Positions 1 to 9,392 are shown, counted from the stretch's first letter. The stretch: 64,000 nucleotides of DNA from SZUA-265 sp965651905 (GCA_965651905.1 CBFGUG010000033.1:1-64000); one strand, 5' to 3'. A program made the numbers and translations. The notes: generated from the letters alone by a model not told the origin.

Positions 1-587
<587 letters not shown>

Positions 588-745
588 AATCCTGTTGGTC
601 AATCCGCCGTGCATTGGGGTTGCCCCCGCAGCGTCGTCTCGAGGTTGCCCTCGCGACGGTCGAGACTTGCGCCTCGATTTCCGACGAACCACCGAAATAT
701 TCGCTCATGGTTCTCGCCCGAATTGGGTATCCGGGCTGACCGGGA

Positions 746-765
746 CCCGCGATATCTATCGCGGG
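746..765 (-). other. Hairpin in the rRNA leader
   Basis: A perfect inverted repeat with 9-bp arms (CCCGCGATA / TATCGCGGG) and a 2-nt centre lies between the predicted rRNA promoter and the 16S 5' end. Leader stems of this kind usually take part in rRNA processing or folding. That role is inferred from position. Confidence 0.55.
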
Positions 766-773
766 AATAAGGT

Positions 774-788
774 TCAGTTTTCAAGGAC
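774..788 (-). promoter_or_regulatory. boxA-like antitermination element of the rRNA leader
   Basis: The minus strand reads GGTCCTTGAAAACTG, close to the boxA-type element (T-[GC]-TTCTTTGAAAACT) found in bacterial rRNA leaders, where NusB/NusE bind. It lies about 190 nt upstream of the 16S 5' end and downstream of the predicted promoter, where boxA is expected. A second boxA-like string at 872-885 overlaps the -35 box and is read here as promoter instead. Confidence 0.5.
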
Positions 789-848
789 CGAGGGGCTTGG
801 CAGTCGGTGCCGCTGAGGGCTTTGAGCTGCCGTCCCGAAGGGAGGCGG

Positions 849-898
849 AACCTATCTCCGGCCCCCCCCCTTGTCAAAGAACTTTTAGCTTTTTTTTT
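849..898 (-). promoter_or_regulatory. Predicted rRNA promoter with UP-like A-tract
   Basis: On the minus strand a perfect -35 hexamer TTGACA (872-877) is followed after exactly 17 bp by TAGGTT (849-854) as -10. Nine consecutive A residues (890-898) sit just upstream of the -35 box, where an UP element would be. The spacer is almost all G/C, including nine consecutive G. Transcription would start near 842 and give a leader of about 255 nt before 16S. The -10 match is only moderate, so the start site is a prediction. Confidence 0.6.
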
Positions 899-1143
899 CA
901 TGCCCGCGTCGAAAGGGGTTCGAAGAGGGCAAACGTTGGAAATCCTGTGGATTTGTGGGCATCTGAGACTGAACGGAACTGCAGGATTTGAGTCAAACTC
1001 GGGGTGTCTACTTGTCTAGGCGACGGGATCCGCGCGTCCCCTCGCGACGCGGTGCGTTGGTCGGCGCTCGTAGCATTCTCGGCCAGAGTCTGGCGCGAGC
1101 GCGTTTCGCTCCGTTTACGTGGCCGTCACCCGAGATTTGGGCC
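899..1143. other. Intergenic region between rRNA promoter and the next operon
   Basis: No convincing gene, RNA or second rRNA promoter is seen here. A TTGACT at about 993-998 (minus) lacks a credible -10 at 16-18 bp. The stretch also receives the 3' end of the minus operon that stops at 1144, but no hairpin plus T-run terminator is apparent. Confidence 0.5.
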
Positions 1144-1794
1144 TCAGAACGGCAACTGACGGTCGGAATACCACTTTCCCAGTCTCTCCCGAACCACGGT
1201 GACCTCCATTCCGTTGGTCATTCGCACGCGGTAGGCCACCTCACGTGGGTGCAAGTCCTCGCCGTGATAGCGCCCCAGCACTTCCAGCGGCGCCCAACCC
1301 TCACGACTCCACACCGCGAGGGGCCGTCGGGCTTCGGTGGGGTCCTCTCGCACGTCTACGCGTAGCCAATCGAGCCGCGCGTAGCGCGCTGGGATTTCGA
1401 GCTGGCCTTCTTTGCACAGCTCTCGCACGGCTTCCGTGAGCGCCCGCTGAGAAAGCGCGAAGCTTCGCAGCGGCAATTGCAGAACCAAGAAGTATTCAGT
1501 CTCCAGCGTGACGACCGCATACGACCAGTGTTTGGCTCGCACGATCAGATCTCGACATTGTTCACCGCCGAGGCAGATCGCTCGCCGCGCATCCGCCACC
1601 AAGAGCTGGAGCACCGCAGCCATGATCTTGATGTCTTCGGTAGGTCGGTACCCTGCGTAGTCGACGGTCTCGCCGTCACCATCGACGATCGCCGCAGCTA
1701 TGGCAGGCAGGGAATCGCAGAGGCGGCCGAGAGTTGCAGCGAACTTCGAAGGAGGCTGGTCGCGGTTGGCGTACGACGACCCACGTCTCATCAT
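1144..1794 (-). CDS. Roadblock/LC7-like hypothetical protein
   Basis: A 216-aa soluble protein without signal peptide. Residues about 22-130 have the look of a roadblock/LC7 fold: a helix, then 'AAIVDGDGETVDYAGYRPTED' as the beta hairpin, a long helix, and a strand 'YAVVTLETEYFLVLQLP'. Such proteins act with small GTPases or as polarity and signalling adaptors in myxobacteria. The remaining C-terminal part is unrecognised. The ATG overlaps the stop of the upstream PPIase gene (ATGA), so translation is probably coupled. It is the last gene of a five-gene minus operon headed by pepA. Family assignment rests on pattern recognition; molecular function is unknown. Confidence 0.6.
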   Translation of the reverse strand: MMRRGSSYANRDQPPSKFAATLGRLCDSLPAIAAAIVDGDGETVDYAGYRPTEDIKIMAAVLQLLVADARRAICLGGEQCRDLIVRAKHWSYAVVTLETEYFLVLQLPLRSFALSQRALTEAVRELCKEGQLEIPARYARLDWLRVDVREDPTEARRPLAVWSREGWAPLEVLGRYHGEDLHPREVAYRVRMTNGMEVTVVRERLGKWYSDRQLPF

Positions 1795-2735
1795 CGACGC
1801 TCCAACAGCTCCAGTACGCCTTCCGTGTCCTGAGCGAACGACCGCGACACGTCGATCTCCGACGTCTTTCTGGCTTGCTCGAGCAACTCCTGTTCGGCCA
1901 AACGCGCCCGCGCGTCGAGGATCTCCTGCTCGAGTAGCTCCGTGCGTTCCAGCTTCGTCAGGCGCTTTTCGGGAATTCGCTCGACCAGTAGTACCACGTG
2001 GTAACCCGATGGACTCTCCACGACGGCTGAAAGGTCGCCAACCCGTGAGATGGCGTTTGCCGCTGACGCAAACGCCTCATGATAGGAGCCGAACTGAAAC
2101 TGCGCGTTGGGGCGCGCGTTGAGCCCGACGATTCTACCATCAGCCGCAACGGGCTGTAGCGTCTCAGCCGTAACCTCATGCTCCCCGGCTGGGACCTCGA
2201 GCGCACGTTTGATGAACTCTTCGGGATCCGTGACGCCAACCAGCGCCTGCCTGAGTTCTTCGGCCAACGCCTTGGCGCCCGCCACGTCCGCACACTCGTC
2301 GCACTGAACGACCGCGTGGACCACTCTGACCGACTCGGGGCGATCGATTTCCCACCAGTGGCGCCGGGTGAAGTCCTCGACCTCTTTGTCGGTGGGCGCA
2401 CCCCGAGCAATTGCCTCCGCCTTGATCGATTCGACCAAGCGTCGTGCGAGCACGACGCGACGCAAGTAGTCTGCCTTGTCGGGCGACTGTTTCTCCAACT
2501 CTTTTCCGAGCAGGACGTCGCCCACGAGCGCCTGCAGTGCGGCTCGTGGGCGAATGCCCTGCGCTCGACTGACGCCAGCCACCGCCAGCGTCGTGATGGT
2601 GTCGTCACCCACGGTCGCGATCAGATCGGGATCCGTCGGTTGCTGACCGCGCGTCGTCTCGGTGGACGACGTGTCCGTCGAACACGAAAGCGCGAACAGC
2701 GCGATCCACCAAACAACCCGAACGGGCAGTTTCAC
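1791..2735 (-). CDS. Parvulin/SurA-type peptidyl-prolyl isomerase lipoprotein
   Basis: A 314-aa protein starting at GTG (2735), whose first bases overlap the stop of the small upstream ORF. The N-terminus is a lipoprotein signal ('WWIALFALSCS'), so it should be anchored at the periplasmic side. A helical N-domain is followed by a PpiC-type rotamase domain at about residues 135-270, with the typical 'FGSYHEAFASAANAI' and 'VVESPSGYHVVLLVER' strands. A C-terminal coiled helix ('EILDARARLAEQELLEQA') resembles SurA/PrsA chaperones. It likely assists folding of exported proteins. Its substrate is unknown. Coupling to the roadblock-like gene downstream is unusual. Confidence 0.8.
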   Translation of the reverse strand: MKLPVRVVWWIALFALSCSTDTSSTETTRGQQPTDPDLIATVGDDTITTLAVAGVSRAQGIRPRAALQALVGDVLLGKELEKQSPDKADYLRRVVLARRLVESIKAEAIARGAPTDKEVEDFTRRHWWEIDRPESVRVVHAVVQCDECADVAGAKALAEELRQALVGVTDPEEFIKRALEVPAGEHEVTAETLQPVAADGRIVGLNARPNAQFQFGSYHEAFASAANAISRVGDLSAVVESPSGYHVVLLVERIPEKRLTKLERTELLEQEILDARARLAEQELLEQARKTSEIDVSRSFAQDTEGVLELLERR

Positions 2736-2911
2736 GCAGCGCCCCCGGGTCGCAGCAGGTCGACGGAGGCTTTGAGAACCAACCCGCCCACGACCAACCA
2801 GTACATGGCCGCCAGGTCTTGCTGCGCGCCGAGCGCTATCATGCCCACCGCGAAGGCCGCGATCGCCGCCAGGAGCAGCACGATACTCAGCAGATCGATC
2901 AGCTTTCCCAC
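2732..2911 (-). CDS. Small membrane protein, 59 aa
   Basis: A short frame with GTG start (2911) and TGA stop (2732-2734). It begins one base after the stop of the upstream membrane-protein gene, and its stop overlaps the GTG of the PPIase gene (GTGA). The peptide has two hydrophobic helices, about residues 5-28 ('LLSIVLLLAAIAAFAVGMIA') and 36-50 ('MYWLVVGGLVLKAS'), joined by a short polar loop. Tight spacing on both sides, with no gaps in a five-gene operon, is the main argument that it is translated. Function unknown. Confidence 0.65.
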   Translation of the reverse strand: MGKLIDLLSIVLLLAAIAAFAVGMIALGAQQDLAAMYWLVVGGLVLKASVDLLRPGGAA

Positions 2912-2912
2912 G

Positions 2913-3647
2913 TCAACGCCTCACCAGCCAGAGCACGATACCCAACGCCGCCACGATCACCAAACCCGCGAGCGCGTTCGACGCAGCGCCCAGACGTTGA
3001 TTCGGCCGCGTGGCGAGTCGCGGCTTGCCGCGACGTACGGCGATGTGCGCCGCAGCAACCACCACGGCGATCGCGCAGAGCAGTCCCGCCGAGTGGGCGA
3101 GCAGTGCGCGTTCGGACCCCACGACCCGCCAAGCCAGCAACCACGGGACTAGTCCGCCCACGATCGACACGCCAAACACCACAGATGTCGAAAGCGGGAG
3201 TGAACGGCGGGGGTGCAGCGGCTCGCTCTTGATCACGCGTGGATCGTTTTCGGGAACCGAACTGACGTTGCGCACCGAACCCCAGCTGAACGCAAACAGC
3301 ATCCAACCCAGCGCACCAGACGCCGCGCGCACGGGTTCGAGCAGCGCGACGTCGAGCGCGGACCCCAGTAGCACCCAGGTCAGAACGCTCAGGCCCAAGA
3401 AGCCCGCCATCGTCACCCCACGACCCACGCGCGGGAAAGTCGGAGCCAGCAGCAGCCCCCCAATCAACAAACTCACCGCCCCGAGCGCGGTGAGTTTGAC
3501 GCCCCAGCCAGGCGTCGTGAAGGCTGGCCACGCCACCGTCGCCAGCCACGCATACAGACCTGAAATGAAGAGGTTGAGGCGAACTGTTGCGGTCGAGCCC
3601 TCTTCCGGGACGCTGCCAACTGGCTCGACCTGCGCCATCTGCAGCAT
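2913..3647 (-). CDS. Multi-pass membrane protein, unknown function
   Basis: A 244-aa protein with about seven hydrophobic segments, for example 'LGAVSLLIGGLLLAPTF', 'FLGLSVLTWVLLGSALDVAL', 'VVFGVSIVGGLVPWLLAW' and a C-terminal 'LAGLVIVAALGIVLWLVRR'. No domain is recognised. It starts 22 bp after the pepA stop and its own stop abuts the GTG of the 59-aa peptide, so it is part of the pepA-to-roadblock operon. The ATG at 3638 (Met4) is an equally good start. Confidence 0.7.
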   Translation of the reverse strand: MLQMAQVEPVGSVPEEGSTATVRLNLFISGLYAWLATVAWPAFTTPGWGVKLTALGAVSLLIGGLLLAPTFPRVGRGVTMAGFLGLSVLTWVLLGSALDVALLEPVRAASGALGWMLFAFSWGSVRNVSSVPENDPRVIKSEPLHPRRSLPLSTSVVFGVSIVGGLVPWLLAWRVVGSERALLAHSAGLLCAIAVVVAAAHIAVRRGKPRLATRPNQRLGAASNALAGLVIVAALGIVLWLVRR

Positions 3648-3668
3648 TCCGCTCAGGAGCGCCGCCCC

Positions 3669-5147
3669 TCAGCCCAGAGCCTCGACGAGGGCCAGGAAGG
3701 TCAACACTGGGTGCCCCGTGCCGCCCTTTGGATACATCCCGCGGGGGCGATCATAGAGAACGGGCGCGGCGACATCGCAGTGGATCCATGGGACCTGACC
3801 CACGAACTCACGCAGGAATAGGGCTGCGGTGATGGAACCGCCCCAGCGCTCACCCGTGTGCTTGAGATCCGCCACGTCGCTGTTGAGTTGCTCCCGCAGC
3901 TCTTCGATCAGCGGCAGACGCCAGAACGACTCTCCCGCAGACTTCGCGGCGCCCGCAAACTGCCGAGCGAGCTTCTCGTCCGCCGTGTAGAACGCCGAAT
4001 ACAGCTTGCCGAGAGCGACCACACAAGCGCCCGTGAGCGTCGCGGCATCGACGATCAAATCGGGCTCGAGCCCGCGCGCGTAGGTCAGCGCGTCCGCCAG
4101 CACCAGCCGCCCTTCCGCGTCAGTGTTGATGATCTCGACGGTGCGCCCATCCAGCGAGCCAAATACATCGCCAGGGCGGTACGCGGTGCCATCAGGCATG
4201 TTCTCTGCTGCGCCCACCACGACGTGAACCTCGACGTTGGGTCGGGTTTCGCACACCGCCGCCATCAGCCCGAGCACGGCAGCGGCCCCGCCCATGTCGC
4301 TTTTCATCTCCCCCATGCCAGCGGCGGGTTTGATGCAAAGGCCACCCGAATCGAAGGTGAGCCCTTTACCGACGAACACGACCTTCTTCTTGGCGCGCTT
4401 GGGCGTGTATTGCAGGTGGATGAATCGTGGCTCGTTCGAACTGCCTTGCCCCACGGCGTAATGCAACTTCATGCCCGCTTTGGCGATACCCGCCTTGTCC
4501 AAGATCTTCGCCTTCAGCTTGCCCGACTTGGCGATGTTCTGGGCGACTGCTGCGAGCGCGGCGGGGGTCAGCTCGTTCGGAGGCTCGTTGACTGCGTCAC
4601 GCGCTACAGCCACTGCATCAGCAACCCGCAAGCCAAGCTCGATGGCTTTGCGTTCTGCAGCCGTCGGGCGTGTGTTGCGATGCACCGTGACGCTCTCGAG
4701 CGTTTGCTTGGGTCGACGCTCTCCCGTGAGGTACTTGGTGAAGCGATACGCGCCGAGACCGAGCCCTTCACCGATGGCACGCCAGGAGGCGCCTTTGACC
4801 TGGTCGGGGCACACCAAGACGAGCGACTTGTCTGAAAGCGCGCAACGAGCGGCGATCGCCACGGCAGTACGCAGCTCGGCATCCGAAAAACCACGCTTCG
4901 GGCCGAGGCCCACCAAAACGATGCGCTTGGCGGGCTCGTCGCTGAGCTGCGCGAGGTCGAGCACCTGACCAGCCGCACCAATGAACTCGCTGCTGGTGGC
5001 TCGCTGCGAGAGCGCGCCGTCGACGGTCGCGTCAATCGCCGCGAAGTGGCTCTGCTTATCTAGCGGTCCTTCGAAAACCAAGACGGCGAGTGCGTCCGCA
5101 GCGCTGCCTTGCACGTCCTTCGAATTGAGCTCGAGTGTGATTGCCAT
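3669..5147 (-). CDS. pepA: Leucyl aminopeptidase (M17 family)
   Basis: A cytosolic di-metal aminopeptidase that removes N-terminal residues from peptides, 492 aa from the ATG at 5147 ('MAITLELNSKD'). The signature octapeptide NTDAEGRL is intact. The upstream metal/Lys segment 'VGKGLTFDSGGLCIKPAAGM' followed by 'GEMKSDMGGAAAVLG' carries the catalytic Lys and metal-binding Asp residues. An N-terminal macro-like domain precedes the catalytic half, as usual. Frame residues upstream of 5147 are unlike the family and are excluded. First gene of the minus operon ending at 1144. Confidence 0.95.
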   Translation of the reverse strand: MAITLELNSKDVQGSAADALAVLVFEGPLDKQSHFAAIDATVDGALSQRATSSEFIGAAGQVLDLAQLSDEPAKRIVLVGLGPKRGFSDAELRTAVAIAARCALSDKSLVLVCPDQVKGASWRAIGEGLGLGAYRFTKYLTGERRPKQTLESVTVHRNTRPTAAERKAIELGLRVADAVAVARDAVNEPPNELTPAALAAVAQNIAKSGKLKAKILDKAGIAKAGMKLHYAVGQGSSNEPRFIHLQYTPKRAKKKVVFVGKGLTFDSGGLCIKPAAGMGEMKSDMGGAAAVLGLMAAVCETRPNVEVHVVVGAAENMPDGTAYRPGDVFGSLDGRTVEIINTDAEGRLVLADALTYARGLEPDLIVDAATLTGACVVALGKLYSAFYTADEKLARQFAGAAKSAGESFWRLPLIEELREQLNSDVADLKHTGERWGGSITAALFLREFVGQVPWIHCDVAAPVLYDRPRGMYPKGGTGHPVLTFLALVEALG

Positions 5148-5290
5148 CGCTCGAACGTAGTGGACTTTCAAGCCCATGGCAATCCATCTACCAGTCGAGG
5201 AACGGCACTGCGGCGCTGCGTCACGCTAGTGAGCTCGTTGCGCTCGCAAATTATTCGGGCGTGATGCTCGCGCCAGCCTATGCTCGCCGC

Positions 5291-6301
5291 ATGCAAACGA
5301 AGCTGCTTCGCCCGCTGCTGATGCTGTTCCTCGTGACCCCGGAGTTGGCAGCGCAAGTGCCGCCAGCCCAGCCGCAGCCTGCCCAACAACCAGCAACCCA
5401 ACACCCACCCCCAGAGCAGTACCCTGCGCAACCAGCGCCTCAGCCAGGTTACGGGCAGCCTCCTCCCCAGCAGCAACCGCCATACGCCCAGCCCGCTCCC
5501 GCCCAACCACCGCCGTACGCGGGGCAGCCGCCTGCTCAGCAACCGCCGTATGCGGGGCAGCCGCCTGCCGAACCGACGCCGAGTTACGCCGCGCAACCGC
5601 CACCGAGTTCCCCACCTCCACCCACATCTTCAGGCAGCAGCTTCGAAATGCCCGACTTCTCGGTTCGCGTCGATCCGCTCAACTGGCTCTTGTATGGCTC
5701 GTTGCGCTTCGAGCTGGAGGTGGAAGTGTTCGAGTGGATGACCGTGGAAGCCTCTCCGTTTTTCGTGGTGAGTGAACAGCCCGTGGTCTTCAACAGCCTC
5801 GATGAATTGCACCAAAGCTCGGGCGGCTTGGGTCCAATTTCCGGCGGCAGTCTGGTCGCTGCGTTTTGGCTCAGCGGTGATTCGTTCAATGGCACCTCTC
5901 TGCGGCTGGGCCTGATGGCGCAGAGCACGGAGTTCGAAACTCGCGCGGTCCGAGACTACGCAGCGAACGGCTCAATCGACGCGGTATCCGTAGGAGACCA
6001 ACTCGACGAAGTCACGCTCGACTCCAGTCGTTTGCACTTCGGGATCGGCTCGGGGCGTACGTGGGGCTGGTTCACGATAGCGGGTGGCATCGGAGTGGAA
6101 TGGGACTTGGGGGACCACCGCCGCTGCTTCACTGACAGCGGTAACCCTTCGAGTGACCCGTCTTGTGACGAAGACGAGTTCCTGATCGCGCTAGACCCTG
6201 TGCGCGCGGGCAGTCGACCCGACACCTTCAACCTCCACGATCCCTTGCACCCGCTGTACCTGTCCGCACGACTGTCGCTTGGCGTCGTGTTCGACGAGTG
6301 A
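5291..6301 (+). CDS. Secreted protein with Pro/Gln-rich repeats
   Basis: Starting at ATG 5291, the protein has a signal peptide ('LLRPLLMLFLVTPELAAQ'). A low-complexity region of about 100 residues follows, built on repeats such as 'QPPYAGQPPAQ', then a C-terminal domain of about 220 residues rich in beta strands ('FELEVEVFEWMTVEASPFFVV', 'LYLSARLSLGVVFDE'). The final residues are compatible with a small outer-membrane barrel. The Pro/Gln spacer may cross or bind peptidoglycan, which is inference. The in-frame extension up to 5141 lies over the divergent pepA start and is unlikely. No homologue is recognised. Confidence 0.7.
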   Translation: MQTKLLRPLLMLFLVTPELAAQVPPAQPQPAQQPATQHPPPEQYPAQPAPQPGYGQPPPQQQPPYAQPAPAQPPPYAGQPPAQQPPYAGQPPAEPTPSYAAQPPPSSPPPPTSSGSSFEMPDFSVRVDPLNWLLYGSLRFELEVEVFEWMTVEASPFFVVSEQPVVFNSLDELHQSSGGLGPISGGSLVAAFWLSGDSFNGTSLRLGLMAQSTEFETRAVRDYAANGSIDAVSVGDQLDEVTLDSSRLHFGIGSGRTWGWFTIAGGIGVEWDLGDHRRCFTDSGNPSSDPSCDEDEFLIALDPVRAGSRPDTFNLHDPLHPLYLSARLSLGVVFDE

Positions 6302-6353
6302 CGCACGGCGAAGCCCCACAGCGGACAAGTAAACACGGAAACCGACGCGGGCG

Positions 6354-7058
6354 ATGACTCACACGCACACCGCGGCGTCAGCGCAAGTACTCTTTCGAGA
6401 TGCAGCGCTCTTGGTGCTCAACAAGCCATCGGGACTGCTCGTGCATCGCGGCTGGGCAAACGACAAGGTGACGGCGCTGACGGTCGCGCGTGGCCTAGCG
6501 GGCCAGCACGTTTACCCGATCCATCGTCTGGACCGCAGCGCCAGTGGCGTGCTGGTGTTCGGTTTGTCCCCTGAGGTGGCTCGGGCAGCGCAGGAGCAAC
6601 TGCAAGCGGGGCGATGGGAAAAAGAGTACCTCGCGCTGGTGCGAGGCCCAACCCCCGAACGCGGACACATCGACTACCCGCTGGCCCCCGAAAAGGGCAA
6701 ACCCAAGAAGCACGCCGTCACCGACTACGAGCGCATCGCCAACTTCGAACGCTATTCGTTGTTGCGTGTGTGGCCACGTACGGGTCGCTTGCACCAAATC
6801 CGAAGACACCTGCGGCACCTCAGTCACCCGTTGATCGGCGACGTGCGTTACGGCAAAGCCGAGCACAATCGTTTGCTGGCTTCGCGCTTCGGGGTGCAAC
6901 GTCTGTGTTTACACGCCGTGCGCCTGCAACTGCCGCACCCCACGAGCGGCGAGGCTCTAGACGTGCGCGCCCCTCTTCCCGACGATTTGGCGGGACCGTT
7001 CACCTCGATGGGACTCGATTGGCTGACCGCAAACTCGGAGCGCACTGACCGCGATTGA
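6354..7058 (+). CDS. truC: RluA-family pseudouridine synthase, TruC-like
   Basis: A 234-aa enzyme converting uridine to pseudouridine. The catalytic motif 'YPIHRLDRSASGVLVFG' contains the essential Asp (HRLDR). 'RTGRLHQIRRHLRHLSHPLIGDVRYG' matches the TruC subgroup, which modifies U65 of tRNA, better than the rRNA enzymes RluC/RluD. It lacks the N-terminal S4 domain, as TruC does. It lies 52 bp after the Pro/Gln-rich gene on the same strand with no clear functional link. Substrate is inferred from the subgroup. Confidence 0.85.
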   Translation: MTHTHTAASAQVLFRDAALLVLNKPSGLLVHRGWANDKVTALTVARGLAGQHVYPIHRLDRSASGVLVFGLSPEVARAAQEQLQAGRWEKEYLALVRGPTPERGHIDYPLAPEKGKPKKHAVTDYERIANFERYSLLRVWPRTGRLHQIRRHLRHLSHPLIGDVRYGKAEHNRLLASRFGVQRLCLHAVRLQLPHPTSGEALDVRAPLPDDLAGPFTSMGLDWLTANSERTDRD

Positions 7059-7129
7059 GCTCTCCAACGCCTCGAACAAGGCATACATACGACGAAGCTG
7101 ACGCCAGCCCCGACGTCGCGGCGCACTGG

Positions 7130-7732
7130 TCAGCGCTTCAGCTCGGGCTTACGCGCCAGCACCTGCACCACGTGACTCAGACCATCGTGGTACTTGCCCT
7201 CGCGCACGTCTCGTTCGCACTCGTGACCGATGATGAACTCGAGCTGATCCAGCTCACGCTGCAAACCTGACAGGCACATCATCATGTCGGAGCTGGGCGG
7301 TCCACCCGTCGCGTAGTCGAGTTGATGCGGCGTGTAGGCTTCGAGCAGCAACATGCCTCCTCGACGCAAGCCGAACACCACGCGGCGGTGTAGTTCTCGC
7401 CGCAACCCCGACGGCACGTGGCACCAGATCGAGACCACCGCATCGAAGCTCGAGGGTTCGATGTAATACTCCGCGAGATCCGCGACCACGGTTCGAATCC
7501 GGACCCCTCGGTCATGCGCGAGACGCTGTGCTTTCTCGAGCCCTACCCTCGAACCGTCCACCGCAACGACGTCGTAGCCCAGCGACGCGAGGTAGACCGC
7601 GTTGCGTCCCTCGCCTTCCGCCAAACAGAGCACGCGTCCTTTGGGCAACGTCGCCGCGTGCTGCTCGAGGAACGAGTTGGGCTCCACGCCATAGGCGAAC
7701 CCTTCCTCCGCGTAGCGCTCATCCCAAATCAC
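7130..7732 (-). CDS. Class I SAM-dependent methyltransferase
   Basis: About 200 aa from a GTG at 7732 ('VIWDERYAEEGFAYGVEPNSFL'), the place where this family normally begins; the longer frame to 7870 would overlap the divergent gene and adds unrelated residues. Motif I is 'VLCLAEGEGRNAVYLASLGYDVVAVDGS', followed by the acidic residue binding the SAM ribose and 'FDAVVSIWCHVPSGLRREL' as motifs II/III. This resembles TehB-like small-molecule methyltransferases. The substrate cannot be told. It converges with truC and diverges from the PQQ-propeller gene. Confidence 0.82.
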   Translation of the reverse strand: MIWDERYAEEGFAYGVEPNSFLEQHAATLPKGRVLCLAEGEGRNAVYLASLGYDVVAVDGSRVGLEKAQRLAHDRGVRIRTVVADLAEYYIEPSSFDAVVSIWCHVPSGLRRELHRRVVFGLRRGGMLLLEAYTPHQLDYATGGPPSSDMMMCLSGLQRELDQLEFIIGHECERDVREGKYHDGLSHVVQVLARKPELKR

Positions 7733-7868
7733 AGAAGATTCGTAGCGTCCCGCCTCACCCGACGCCAGGGCTGCGAGAGCCGTGGCTGGTGTTTCCTGAC
7801 GACCCTGGTTGTCCTGAACCCAGCACTCCCGATTACTTTGTGGCGATTCTTCGGGTTGCCGCGTTAGC

Positions 7869-9392
7869 ATGGCGCCGATGTGGAACTTTGCGAGTGCTCG
7901 TTTTTGGTCTACGCCGTGTGCCTCAGGTCGACGTTTGTGGTCGTACGGTAGTGCGCTGACTTGCGCGGCGGTGTTGGCGACGGCCTGTGGTGGCAGCAGT
8001 CAACCTGCCGCCCCCAACGCTCAGCTGTCAGTCTCGGTGGGAGGAGCCGCACCTGGTTCGAGCGCTCCGCCACCAGCAGCCAGCTCATCACCTGAAGCTG
8101 CGCCTGGCGCCCCCGCCCCCGCGGCCACCACCCCCGCACAGCCACCAGCTCCCGAGGTCAAACAGTACTGGAAGGAGTCACTGGACTGGCCGATGTTCCA
8201 CGGCGACATCGCGCGAACTGGGCGCTCACCTGCGCCCGTCATCACCAACCCGATCATTCGCTGGAAAGCCAAGGTGGGGATCCAGGGCTGGCTCAACTCG
8301 CCTGTGGTTCAGGGCAACCTGGTGCTGGTTCCGAGCTCGGGTACGCGTCACAACCGCAGCGACGGCGCCGACGGCATCTACGCCATCGATCTGAACACGG
8401 GAAAGCAGAAGTGGCACCGCAGGCTACCCCAAGACGCCAACGGCGTCGCGATCACCGCGGTTCACGCCCTCGCCACCTCGGACGACGGCCACCTCTACGC
8501 CCTGGATCTGGCCAGCGGCAAGATCCTGTGGAAGCAGCGCGGCAAGGGCAAGATGTACACGCACCCGCTAATCGTGGGTTGGCGTGTGTTCGTCGGCGAC
8601 GGCAGCGGCATGTTGCGCGCTTACCGCGCCACTGACGGCGTGCCCCAGTGGGAGATTCAGTTGCAAGGCGCCATCCGCGGCGGCGCGGCCAGTGACGGCG
8701 AGCACGTCTACGCCATTTCCGAAGGGGGCGAAGGTGTCGCCGCAAAGCTGGACGGCACGGTGGTGTGGAAGGGCATACTCGAGCGCCCCACCTTCAGCGG
8801 CAGTAGCTCAACGCCAATCGTGACGTACTCGCCGCCAATCGTGCATGGTGAACAATTGCTCGTTCCGTTCGTTCGCGACACCACCTACGACTGGCCCGCG
8901 ATAGCTTCACTCGATCGTCACAGCGGGCAGATCACGTGGCAGTCGACGGGAGAAGGCAGCTGGGGCAACATTCGCAGCACTCCCGTCGTGGTCGACGACA
9001 AGTTGATCTACGGCGAGACCTACTCGGGAGACGTCGCTGCCGTGAGCGTCAGCGACGGTAAGCTCGGCTTCCGCTTTCGGGTGGGTCAGTGTTACTTCCC
9101 GCAGTGGGCTAGCGCGGCCGCCGCTCAGGGCGTCGTCTACTTGCCGCGTTTCGACGGTAACCTGTACGCGCTCCGCGCGAGTGACGGAGCGTTGTTGTGG
9201 CAAGCGCACTTGAGTGAAGCTGCCTCAGCGCGCGTCTCGGAACCGATGCAAGCGGCGGCCGGCGGCTGCACGTGGAAACTCAGCAAGGGTTCACCCTTGA
9301 CCGCACCCATCGCGATCGCCGCTGACGGCACGGTGTTGGTCGGCTCGGAAGAGGGCTATCTGTTCGCGATCGCGGACGCCAGCCGCCCCTGA
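7869..9392 (+). CDS. PQQ/BamB-type beta-propeller lipoprotein
   Basis: A 507-aa exported protein. The lipobox 'AAVLATAC' is followed by a Pro/Ala/Ser-rich linker and then, from about residue 105, a propeller of repeated blades. Many blades carry the PQQ-repeat pattern, such as 'GIYAIDLNTGKQKWHRRL', 'HLYALDLASGKILWKQRG', 'NLYALRASDGALLWQAHL' and 'YLFAIADAS'. Such propellers serve as periplasmic scaffolds (BamB-like) or quinoprotein dehydrogenases. No dehydrogenase-specific Cys-Cys pair is seen, so a scaffold or binding role is more likely. Start is ATG 7869 or ATG 7878. Confidence 0.75.
   Translation: MAPMWNFASARFWSTPCASGRRLWSYGSALTCAAVLATACGGSSQPAAPNAQLSVSVGGAAPGSSAPPPAASSSPEAAPGAPAPAATTPAQPPAPEVKQYWKESLDWPMFHGDIARTGRSPAPVITNPIIRWKAKVGIQGWLNSPVVQGNLVLVPSSGTRHNRSDGADGIYAIDLNTGKQKWHRRLPQDANGVAITAVHALATSDDGHLYALDLASGKILWKQRGKGKMYTHPLIVGWRVFVGDGSGMLRAYRATDGVPQWEIQLQGAIRGGAASDGEHVYAISEGGEGVAAKLDGTVVWKGILERPTFSGSSSTPIVTYSPPIVHGEQLLVPFVRDTTYDWPAIASLDRHSGQITWQSTGEGSWGNIRSTPVVVDDKLIYGETYSGDVAAVSVSDGKLGFRFRVGQCYFPQWASAAAAQGVVYLPRFDGNLYALRASDGALLWQAHLSEAASARVSEPMQAAAGGCTWKLSKGSPLTAPIAIAADGTVLVGSEEGYLFAIADASRP

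Noticed and set aside
872..885. boxA at GTTCTTTGACAAG
   Set aside because: The string overlaps a perfect -35 box with a 17-bp spaced -10 and an upstream A-tract, and a second boxA-like element lies downstream in the proper place.
7491..7500. GTTCGAATCC, like a tRNA T-loop
   Set aside because: It lies inside the methyltransferase coding frame, and no acceptor or anticodon stem pairs around it. No tRNA gene was found in the window.
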